NCBI GenBank assembly: GCA_900770895.1
Contig: CAAGMF010000074.1
Location: 1 to 5,885, forward strand
DNA from: an uncultured Mitsuokella sp.
GTDB taxonomy: Bacteria; Bacillota; Negativicutes; Selenomonadales; Selenomonadaceae
Direction of reading: 5' to 3'
DNA length: 5,885 nucleotides
A program made the translations under genes and the position numbers. This document shows positions 1-5,375 of this stretch, in pieces. Numbering within the stretch: position 1 is the stretch's first letter; every line of letters begins with the position of its first letter. The notes under the pieces were generated by a model that had not been told where the DNA came from, ran no database searches, and worked only from the letters and a program-made list of their open reading frames with translations.

Positions 1-1277
1 CCGCGCGCACGCATGGCCGTGAATGCCTCATGGCCCGGCGTGTCGAGGAATACGATCTTCTTGCCATTGCACATGACCTGATAAGCACCGATGGCCTGCG
101 TGATGCCGCCGGCCTCATGCGCCGATACCGACGTATGACGTATCGTATCGAGCAGGCTCGTCTTGCCGTGGTCGACATGGCCCATGACGGTCACGACTGG
201 CGGACGCAGCTTGAGCGACTTCGGGTCGTCCTCGATCTCCGGGATCTCGGTCGGATCGACCTCTGGCGGGAGCTCCTCGCAGGTCACGCCGAATTCGCTG
301 GCTACGAGCGCTGCGGTATCATAGTCGATCTCTTGGTTGATGGTAGCCATGACACCCATCATGAAGAGCTTCTTTATGACCTCGGCGGCCGTGTAGCTCA
401 TCTTGGAGGCCAGGTCCTTGACCGCGATGGTCTCCGGCAGCTTGATGTGCGTCGGACGCGCGATTTCTACCTTCGGAGCCGGCTGAACCTTCTTATTATG
501 ACGGTCCTTCTTCCGGTTGCGGCGACGCTCAGCGAACGGATTGCCCATCTGCTCGTGCTCGCTGCGGTTATTGCGGTTCCGGCGACGATCGCCACGCTCC
601 CCGCGGCCATTGCCGTTGTGGTTATTGCTCTGACGCCCATCCGCACTCGCGAAAGCGCTGAAATCAGGCGCAGCTGCAGCCGTATTGTTGTTGCGGCGCG
701 GACGCTGGCTCGTCGTATTGCGCGACTGAGCATGATTGCGGCCGCCGTTCCCTTCCGCTTCCTTCTTGTGCTTCGGCAGAGATACTATGCGGAGTGTCGG
801 TGCACTGGCTATAGTGGTTATGCCCTCTTCTTGCTTCTTGATGGTCTTTTTTGCCACTACTTTATCCTCGCTATGCGCTGCGGACGTGTTGCCGCCCTGC
901 TTCCCTTGCTTCTTCTCCTCGCTATTCCTGGTGTTGCTTGCACTGCCGTCTGGCTTGGACGCGGCTGGCTTCTCGGCGGACGCTTTCTTTTTCGGCCCGA
1001 CGTTGTGATAGGTTCCTACGCTGCCGACCTTCTTGTCCGTGCTTTCAAGACGATGCTGTTCTTTCGTCTCGGCTTCCGTCGCCTTCTCCGCTTCCTGCTT
1101 TGCCTTATTGCGCTCTGCAATCTGCTTCAGCTTCGGCTCGATCTTGGCGAATTCATCATCGCTGAGGCTCGAGAAACTGTTCTTGACCTTTATCCCGTTC
1201 TGCCCCAGAACGTTGATAACGATTTCCTTATCAACACCATACTGCTTTGCTATTTTGAAAACTACATGTTTCGACAT
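1..1277 (-). CDS. infB: Translation initiation factor IF-2, N-terminal part (cut by the window edge)
   Basis: IF2 is the GTPase that brings initiator fMet-tRNA to the 30S subunit and promotes 50S joining in the cytoplasm. The minus-strand frame is open from the ATG at 1277 to the edge, giving 425 codons. Residues 1-50 form a first IF2_N module (MSKHVVFKIAKQYGV start). Residues about 55-270 are a low-complexity charged linker, Lys/Glu/Ala-rich and then Asn/Arg/Gly-rich at 190-265. Residues about 275-330 form a second IF2_N module. The GTPase domain then begins: G1 GHVDHGKT at 366-373, G2 GGIT at 390-393, G3 DTPGHE at 412-417. The rest of the G domain and domains II-IV lie outside. A GGGGGTG Shine-Dalgarno at 1283-1289 sits about 6 nt before the ATG. 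The gene begins 26 bp after the ylxQ stop, so it is co-transcribed. Identification is secure; only the 3' end is unknown. Confidence 0.97.
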   Translation of the reverse strand, partial: MSKHVVFKIAKQYGVDKEIVINVLGQNGIKVKNSFSSLSDDEFAKIEPKLKQIAERNKAKQEAEKATEAETKEQHRLESTDKKVGSVGTYHNVGPKKKASAEKPAASKPDGSASNTRNSEEKKQGKQGGNTSAAHSEDKVVAKKTIKKQEEGITTIASAPTLRIVSLPKHKKEAEGNGGRNHAQSRNTTSQRPRRNNNTAAAAPDFSAFASADGRQSNNHNGNGRGERGDRRRNRNNRSEHEQMGNPFAERRRNRKKDRHNKKVQPAPKVEIARPTHIKLPETIAVKDLASKMSYTAAEVIKKLFMMGVMATINQEIDYDTAALVASEFGVTCEELPPEVDPTEIPEIEDDPKSLKLRPPVVTVMGHVDHGKTSLLDTIRHTSVSAHEAGGITQAIGAYQVMCNGKKIVFLDTPGHEAFTAMRAR

Positions 1278-1303
1278 CAATGCACCCCCGCTTGTTTATC
1301 GGC

Positions 1304-1630
1304 TCACTCCATAGACAAGTCCTCCATGATCTCGCTGATCTTGCGGGCAAAGCCCTTATCAGAAACGGCGACAGCCGCCCGGTATTCCTTGCCGATGCAG
1401 TGACCGAGCTCTTCCTTGTCTAATATTTCGTAATAGAGAATACCTTTTTTAGCGGTCATTCTCTTGTATTTATCTTTTGCCCCGGATGAGGCATCGACAG
1501 CGACCAGGACTGCGCTGGCCGTGCCCTTCGCTATGGCCTGCTCCACCGCCACAGCTCCCGCCGCAACTTTGCGCGCGCGCATCGCCATGGACAGCAGATT
1601 GATGAGACGTTGTTCATTTTTCTTGAGCAT
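1304..1630 (-). CDS. ylxQ: L7Ae/L30e-family RNA-binding protein YlxQ
   Basis: A 108-residue single-domain protein of the L7Ae/L30e/Gadd45 fold, the family found just before infB in Firmicutes (YlxQ, also annotated as ribosomal protein L7Ae-like). These proteins bind kink-turn-type RNA; the precise cellular role of YlxQ is not settled. Visible family marks are the N-terminal helix LINLLSMAMRARKVAAG (residues 9-25), the strand SAVLVAVDAS (39-48), and the C-terminal ELGHCIGKEYRAAVAVSDKGFA (74-95), which matches the usual ELG..IGK.......V.D.GFA pattern. Length is normal for the family (about 100 aa). The ATG start is supported by GGAG at 1639-1642, 8 nt upstream. It follows nusA after only 51 bp, with no ylxR between them. 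Co-transcription with nusA and infB is inferred from spacing and strand. Confidence 0.93.
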   Translation of the reverse strand: MLKKNEQRLINLLSMAMRARKVAAGAVAVEQAIAKGTASAVLVAVDASSGAKDKYKRMTAKKGILYYEILDKEELGHCIGKEYRAAVAVSDKGFARKISEIMEDLSME

Positions 1631-1681
1631 TTTTACGTCTCCAGCTTATAGCGATTGACTTTACTTCTTATAGTAGGCATA

Positions 1682-2836
1682 TCACTCACCATCTGCAGTA
1701 AAGGATTCATCACTCTCGACTTCGACTTCGTGCATATTTTCGTCGAGCTCTTCCCCGGCGGCCTGACTCTCGCTCTTTATGTCGATCTTCCAGCCCGTCA
1801 GCTTGGCAGCCAGCCGTGCATTCTGGCCTTCCTTGCCTATGGCCAGCGACAGCTGGTAATCAGGCACTACGACGCGCGAGACTTTCTCGTCCTCGTTGAC
1901 CGCGACCGATACGACGCGGGCCGGGCTCAGCGCATTGGCGATGAACTTGGCCGGGTTCTCATTCCATTTCACGATATCGATTTTCTCGCTGCCGAGCTCA
2001 TCGACGATGGCCTGTACGCGGATGCCCTTGTGGCCGACGCACGAGCCTACCGGATCGACTTCTTCACTATTGGACCACACGGCAATCTTCGAGCGGCTGC
2101 CCGGTTCACGGGCGACGGCTTTGATCTCGACGATGCCTTCCTGGATCTCCGGCACCTCGAGTTCGAACAGGCGCTTGAGCAGGCCCGGATGCGTGCGCGA
2201 TACGATGATCTGCGGTCCCTTGTTCGTGCGGCGCACTTCGACGACGTACGTCTTTATGTAGTCACCATAGTGATACGTCTCGCCCGGAATCTGCTCCGAC
2301 GGGGTCAGCACGGCCTCCGTCTTGCCGAGGTTGACGAACACGTTCTGGCCATCGATATGCTCGACACGGCCGTTCATGATATCGCTCTCGCGCTCGAGGA
2401 ACTCATCATAGATGATGCCCCGCTCTGCCTCGCGCAGGCGCTGCACCACGATCTGCTTGGCGGTCTGTGCCGCTATGCGGCCGAAGTCTGCCGGCGTGAC
2501 CTCGATCTCGATCGTATCACCGACGGCATAATCCTCATTGATGGCCTTGGCATCGCTCAGCGATATCTCCGTGATATCATCGAGGACCGCATCGTCCTCG
2601 ACGACAGTCTTTATCGCGTATACATGATAGATGCCCGTGTCCCGGGACAGGGAAACGCGGACGTTCTGCGCCGAGTTGAAATTCCGCTTATAGGCGGAAG
2701 CCAGCGCGGCCTCTATGGCCTCGAATATGACTTCCTCCTGGATGCCCCGCTCTTTGCTCAGCTCTCTGAGATTGGCCAGGAACTCCTGTCCTTTGTCCAC
2801 TGCCGGCTTTTGTGCCTTCTTTGTTCTTCTCGCCAA
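1682..2836 (-). CDS. nusA: Transcription termination/antitermination factor NusA
   Basis: NusA binds RNA polymerase near the RNA exit channel, stimulates pausing and intrinsic termination, and takes part in antitermination. The 384-residue product has the standard Firmicutes layout without the extra C-terminal repeats of proteobacterial NusA. The N-terminal RNAP-binding domain is at about 15-148 (EFLANLRELSKERGI at 18-32). The S1 domain is at about 150-215. KH1 carries GSCVGHKGIRVQ at 264-275. KH2 carries AIGKEGQNARLAAKLTGW at 332-349. An acidic tail follows at 360-384. The start is a TTG at 2836, chosen because GGAGG (2846-2850) lies 9 nt upstream and no ATG occurs before residue 154, already inside the S1 region. 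The first 15 residues form a short basic extension (MARRTKKAQK) ahead of the conserved domain. It begins 55 bp after rimP. Length is close to the roughly 370 aa of B. subtilis NusA. Confidence 0.97.
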   Translation of the reverse strand: MARRTKKAQKPAVDKGQEFLANLRELSKERGIQEEVIFEAIEAALASAYKRNFNSAQNVRVSLSRDTGIYHVYAIKTVVEDDAVLDDITEISLSDAKAINEDYAVGDTIEIEVTPADFGRIAAQTAKQIVVQRLREAERGIIYDEFLERESDIMNGRVEHIDGQNVFVNLGKTEAVLTPSEQIPGETYHYGDYIKTYVVEVRRTNKGPQIIVSRTHPGLLKRLFELEVPEIQEGIVEIKAVAREPGSRSKIAVWSNSEEVDPVGSCVGHKGIRVQAIVDELGSEKIDIVKWNENPAKFIANALSPARVVSVAVNEDEKVSRVVVPDYQLSLAIGKEGQNARLAAKLTGWKIDIKSESQAAGEELDENMHEVEVESDESFTADGE

Positions 2837-2845
2837 AATATTTAT

Positions 2846-2850
2846 CCTCC
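2846..2850 (-). promoter_or_regulatory. Ribosome binding site deciding the TTG start of nusA
   Basis: The minus strand reads GGAGG, then 9 nt, then TTG GCG AGA AGA. This is the only good Shine-Dalgarno upstream of the conserved NusA N-terminal domain, and the frame has no ATG nearby, so TTG is the best-supported start. Confidence 0.8.
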
Positions 2851-2891
2851 TATCGGACTTGTTTCCTATATGATAGTTCGCATTACTGCTA

Positions 2892-3359
2892 TCAGAATTC
2901 TATATGCAGACGCACCTGCGCAATGAGGTCCAGACCGATCTCGCGGTCCTCGTCCAGGATGACGCATTTCTTCTCCTCATCGCGTCCCTGCAATACTCCG
3001 GTTATGATCTTTTCCTTCGTCCCCGGCAGCGGCTTGTACAGATATACATCTACGGCCTTGCCCCGCTCGCGCACGAAGTCCCTCGGCTTGCGCAGGACCC
3101 GGTCGATACCAGGGGACGAAACCTCCAGTATATAGGGGTCGCTGATGAGATCCTGTTCATCGAGCACCTGCTCGACCTTCTCGCTCAGTGCCTGGCAATC
3201 CTCGATATCGATGCCGTCTGCCCGGTCTATATAGATGCGCAGATACCAGTCATGCTCCTTGACGTATTCCACGTCGACGAGCTCGATCTCATCCTGTCCC
3301 TGCAGCAAGCCGGTGACGATATCCTCTACCTGTTGTTCAATCAAATCTGCTTTTGCCAT
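2892..3359 (-). CDS. rimP: Ribosome maturation factor RimP
   Basis: RimP (formerly YlxS/YhbC/P15a) binds the maturing 30S subunit and assists late steps of its assembly. The 155-residue protein has normal length and the two usual domains. The N-terminal alpha/beta domain spans about 1-85 and includes ELVDVEYVKEHDWYLRIYID (26-45) and the DIEDCQALSE helix start. The family signature YILEVSSPGIDRVL is at 76-89. A C-terminal SH3-like beta domain spans about 92-155. The ATG at 3359 has GAGG at 3365-3368, 5 nt upstream. It is the first gene of the operon with nusA, ylxQ and infB, the standard Firmicutes order. A strong promoter and a structured leader lie immediately upstream. Confidence 0.96.
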   Translation of the reverse strand: MAKADLIEQQVEDIVTGLLQGQDEIELVDVEYVKEHDWYLRIYIDRADGIDIEDCQALSEKVEQVLDEQDLISDPYILEVSSPGIDRVLRKPRDFVRERGKAVDVYLYKPLPGTKEKIITGVLQGRDEEKKCVILDEDREIGLDLIAQVRLHIEF

Positions 3360-3371
3360 CTCTACCTCGCC

Positions 3372-3389
3372 AAGGTACCGGGGTACCTT
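3372..3389 (-). promoter_or_regulatory. Small hairpin next to the rimP Shine-Dalgarno
   Basis: The sequence is an 18-nt inverted repeat, on the minus strand AAGGTACC-CC-GGTACCTT. As RNA it would realistically form a 7-bp stem, AAGGUAC/GUACCUU, with a CCCG tetraloop. Its 3' edge is 3 nt from the GAGG of the rimP ribosome binding site (3365-3368), inside the footprint of an initiating ribosome. The inverted repeat is directly visible. A role in controlling rimP translation is inference. Confidence 0.5.
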
Positions 3390-3400
3390 CCTAACATAAG

Positions 3401-3432
3401 AGTAAAGAGTGAGCCACAGCCCACTCTTTACT
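3401..3432 (-). promoter_or_regulatory. Strong leader hairpin of the rimP-nusA operon, candidate attenuator
   Basis: An exact 11-bp inverted repeat (AGTAAAGAGTG / CACTCTTTACT) is extended inward by G-U, G-C and C-G pairs to a 14-bp stem with a UGUG tetraloop. It starts about 14 nt into the predicted transcript. It is followed on the RNA by CUUAUGUUAG, and its own 3' arm contains CUCUUUACU, so an A-rich 5' arm faces an interrupted U-tract, as in a weak intrinsic terminator. In B. subtilis, as I recall, the nusA operon is autoregulated by attenuation in which NusA itself stimulates termination ahead of rimP. The same logic fits here but is inferred. Alternatively it could be an mRNA-stabilising 5' stem. 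Confidence 0.65.
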
Positions 3433-3452
3433 AATAAACTCTATCTGTATCA

Positions 3453-3481
3453 AATATAACACAATATATAGTATGTGTCAA
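3453..3481 (-). promoter_or_regulatory. Sigma-A type promoter of the rimP-nusA-ylxQ-infB operon
   Basis: On the minus strand a perfect -35 TTGACA (3476-3481) is separated by exactly 17 bp from a -10 TATATT (3453-3458). The stretch upstream of the -35 (about 3485-3515) is rich in A and T runs and could act as an UP element. The predicted start of transcription is near 3446, which gives a leader of about 87 nt before the rimP ATG. The -35 begins 49 bp after the stop of the upstream RNase gene, so the operon has its own promoter even if some read-through occurs. Confidence 0.82.
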
Positions 3482-3529
3482 ATATCTGCTACAAAGAAAA
3501 CAATTATTTACAAATACTTCGCACAAGGC

Positions 3530-5143
3530 TCAGACATTATACGGCTGGAACAACTTGCGGAGATAGTTGCGGCCCTTCGTCATGACCTTTATGATCTGCT
3601 CCATGGACTTCGGCTGACGGACGACGAGCTGCAGCACCTGCCGACGCAGCTGACGATAATCCGAATCGAAGGACTGCAGTACTTCCTCCATCTCGGCTTC
3701 GACATTGACGGACGGGATATTCGACTTCACGATCGTCGAGGCCCGGCCGCTGATCTTCGCCTCATCGCCGCGGAACGGTATGTAGACCTCGTTGCCCAGC
3801 TCTTTCTGGATGCGTTCCTTCAGCGCTTCCTGCGACTGGCCCTCGCCATGGACGACGAATACCTTCGCGGGCTTCGGATTCTGGATGTGGCTCATCCAGT
3901 CGATGAGCTGATTTGCATCGGCATGAGCCGAGAAGCCATCGAGATTCTGGATCTGGGCCTTTACCGCGATTTCTTCGCCGAGCACGCGGACGCGCTTGAT
4001 GCCATCGACGAGCCGGCGCCCCAGGCTGCCCTCTGCCTGATAGCCGACGAATAGTATCGTCGACTCCGGCCGCCAGAGGTTATGCTTCAGATGATGCAGG
4101 ATACGTCCGGCATCGCACATGCCCGAGGCCGATATGATGATTGCCGAGCCCTCCGAGCTGTTCAAGGCTCGCGACTCCTCCGGTGTCTCACAGACCCTGA
4201 CCTGCGGGAACGATGGCACATGGCCGCTCTTGGCAAAGGCTGCCTTCGTCTCCTCATCGAAATCCTGGACGTTATTCAGGAAGATGCGCGTAGCAGCTAT
4301 CGCCAGCGGGCTATCTATGACGATGGGGATATCGCCATCGAGCCGGCCGGCCTTCCAGAGGCGGTAGAAGTAATAGAGCAGCGTCTGGGTGCGGCCTACG
4401 GCGAATGACGGTATGATGAGGTTGCCGCCGCGATCCATCGTATCGTTGATGATCTCCGCGAGAGCTGTTTCCTTATCATAGAGCTGATGCAGTCGGTCGC
4501 CATATGTCGACTCGACAAGGAGGAAATCGCAGCCGTTGATGATGGTCGGATCCTTTATGATCGGCTGGTCTGGCTGGCCGATATCGCCCGAGAACAGGAG
4601 TTTCGATGCCTTGCCATCCTCGGTGACATACATCTCGACCATGGCCGAGCCCAGGATATGTCCGGCATCGCGCAGGCATATCTTTATATTCGGCCCCAGA
4701 TCGACCATCGAATCATAGGGGACCGGGACGAAATGCTCCAGTGCCTCCGTCGCATCATCGAGCGAATAGATCGGCTCGATCGGAGCTTCACCACGACGCT
4801 GGTTCTTGCGGTTCGTCATCTCCGCATCGGATTCCTGGATATGCGCTGAGTCCGGCAGCATGATGTGGGCCAGGTCGCAGGTCGACTTCGTCGCGTAGAC
4901 AGAGCCCTTGAACCCCTCTTTCACGAGTTTCGGAATCAGGCCGCAGTGGTCGACATGGGCATGAGTCAGCACGACAGCATCTATATCAGCCGGATTGAAG
5001 TCAAAGTCCTCGTAGTTCAGGTCGCGAATGCGCCTGGCCCCCTGGAACATACCACAATCAACGAGATAATTCTTTTCGCCCGTCTCGATCAGATAGCAGG
5101 AGCCGGTTACTGTATGAGCTGCGCCTAAGAATCTCAACCGCAT
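3530..5143 (-). CDS. Beta-CASP metallo-beta-lactamase RNase (YSH1/TTHA0252-like)
   Basis: This is a zinc-dependent RNA-cleaving hydrolase of the beta-CASP family (the CPSF73/TTHA0252-like group, COG1236 type), acting in the cytoplasm on RNA. The 537-residue product has every expected metal motif: Asp29 (LVDCGMFQG), HAHVDH at 61-66, His162 (GHILGS), Asp187 (SGDIG). The beta-CASP motifs are also present: Glu211 (ESTYGDR), the SGMCDAGRILHHL stretch at 340-352 with motif B histidine, His407 (GFSAHAD) and His432 (VVHGE). An RMMBL module covers about 400-465, and a basic helical tail covers about 470-537. The same frame is open up to 5260, but the ATG at 5143 is preferred: AGGAGGG lies 7 nt upstream and family homology begins exactly there (MRLRFLGAAHTVTGS). 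It lies 170 bp before rimP. Endo- versus exonuclease activity and targets cannot be told from sequence. No clear terminator follows. Confidence 0.93.
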   Translation of the reverse strand: MRLRFLGAAHTVTGSCYLIETGEKNYLVDCGMFQGARRIRDLNYEDFDFNPADIDAVVLTHAHVDHCGLIPKLVKEGFKGSVYATKSTCDLAHIMLPDSAHIQESDAEMTNRKNQRRGEAPIEPIYSLDDATEALEHFVPVPYDSMVDLGPNIKICLRDAGHILGSAMVEMYVTEDGKASKLLFSGDIGQPDQPIIKDPTIINGCDFLLVESTYGDRLHQLYDKETALAEIINDTMDRGGNLIIPSFAVGRTQTLLYYFYRLWKAGRLDGDIPIVIDSPLAIAATRIFLNNVQDFDEETKAAFAKSGHVPSFPQVRVCETPEESRALNSSEGSAIIISASGMCDAGRILHHLKHNLWRPESTILFVGYQAEGSLGRRLVDGIKRVRVLGEEIAVKAQIQNLDGFSAHADANQLIDWMSHIQNPKPAKVFVVHGEGQSQEALKERIQKELGNEVYIPFRGDEAKISGRASTIVKSNIPSVNVEAEMEEVLQSFDSDYRQLRRQVLQLVVRQPKSMEQIIKVMTKGRNYLRKLFQPYNV

Positions 5144-5150
5144 TTTATGT

Positions 5151-5157
5151 CCCTCCT
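5151..5157 (-). promoter_or_regulatory. Strong ribosome binding site fixing the start of the beta-CASP RNase
   Basis: AGGAGGG on the minus strand lies 7 nt before ATG 5143. It decides against the upstream in-frame ATG codons at 5260 and about 5209, whose added residues show no family resemblance. Confidence 0.85.
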
Positions 5158-5164
5158 GACGTTC

Positions 5165-5197
5165 AAATAATACAAATCTTTTTGATATTGTATATTT
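5165..5197 (-). other. AT-rich imperfect inverted repeat in the RNase leader
   Basis: Arms 5165-5178 and 5184-5197 can pair over 13 bp (5+5+3) with two single-base bulges around a 5-nt loop. It sits 8 nt upstream of the strong Shine-Dalgarno. Because the pairing is almost all A-U it may be chance in an AT-rich promoter zone. A TACAAT that could be a -10 element lies in one arm, but I found no matching -35. Confidence 0.25.
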
Positions 5198-5295
5198 CGC
5201 ATTCTGCATCCTTTTTTCCTGCTTCCGGCCCGAGAATATTTCACTGGAAAAAGCATGCATGACACGACAAGATAGACAGCTCCGATGATAAAGCA

Positions 5296-5342
5296 GCGGC
5301 AGGGATAGTTCCGGAATGCAATGAAGGAACTATGCCTGCCGC
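5296..5342 (-). terminator. Long hairpin after the permease gene, probable terminator
   Basis: Arms 5296-5312 and 5326-5342 pair over 8 + 8 bp (GCGGCAGG and ATAGTTCC with their complements), interrupted by a single symmetric mismatch, with a 13-nt loop. It starts 33 bp past the permease stop. On the minus strand it is followed by TGCTTTATC, a poor U-tract, so termination may be weak or factor-assisted. The inverted repeat is certain; calling it a terminator is inference from position. An intergenic repeat-family element is the alternative. Confidence 0.55.
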
Positions 5343-5375
5343 GGTACTATATGCCTAGGCTTTACATTTATTTAC

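Noticed and set aside
30..1403. A 457-codon plus-strand open frame opposite infB, with hydrophobic stretches that look like membrane segments.
   Set aside because: It is the antisense shadow of infB, whose frame is confirmed by GHVDHGKT, DTPGHE and two IF2_N modules. High GC at third codon positions leaves the opposite strand open; no ribosome binding site or family match.
1655..2926. A 423-codon plus-strand open frame covering nusA.
   Set aside because: Antisense shadow of nusA; its composition (Leu/Arg/Asp repeats without motifs) is typical of a reverse-complemented coding frame.
3401..3432. Reading the 14-bp hairpin simply as the terminator of the upstream RNase gene.
   Set aside because: It lies downstream of a near-consensus promoter, so it is within the rimP leader transcript. 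It may also stop read-through from the RNase gene, but position favours a leader role.
3473..5128. Several plus-strand open frames (3473-4054, 4082-4408, 4487-4849, 4865-5128) opposite the beta-CASP RNase.
   Set aside because: All are shadows of the RNase gene, which has an unbroken frame with every catalytic motif.
5165..5240. A promoter for the RNase gene using TACAAT or TATTCT as the -10.
   Set aside because: No hexamer resembling TTGACA lies 16-18 bp upstream of either candidate, so I could not support a call.
5144..5260. A 39-residue N-terminal extension of the RNase, from the ATG at 5260.
   Set aside because: It has a poor ribosome binding site and no family similarity, while the ATG at 5143 has AGGAGGG at the right distance and matches the family N-terminus.
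5353..5360. The 8-bp palindrome GCCTAGGC downstream of the permease.
   Set aside because: Too short to mean much on its own and without a partner motif or position that suggests an operator.
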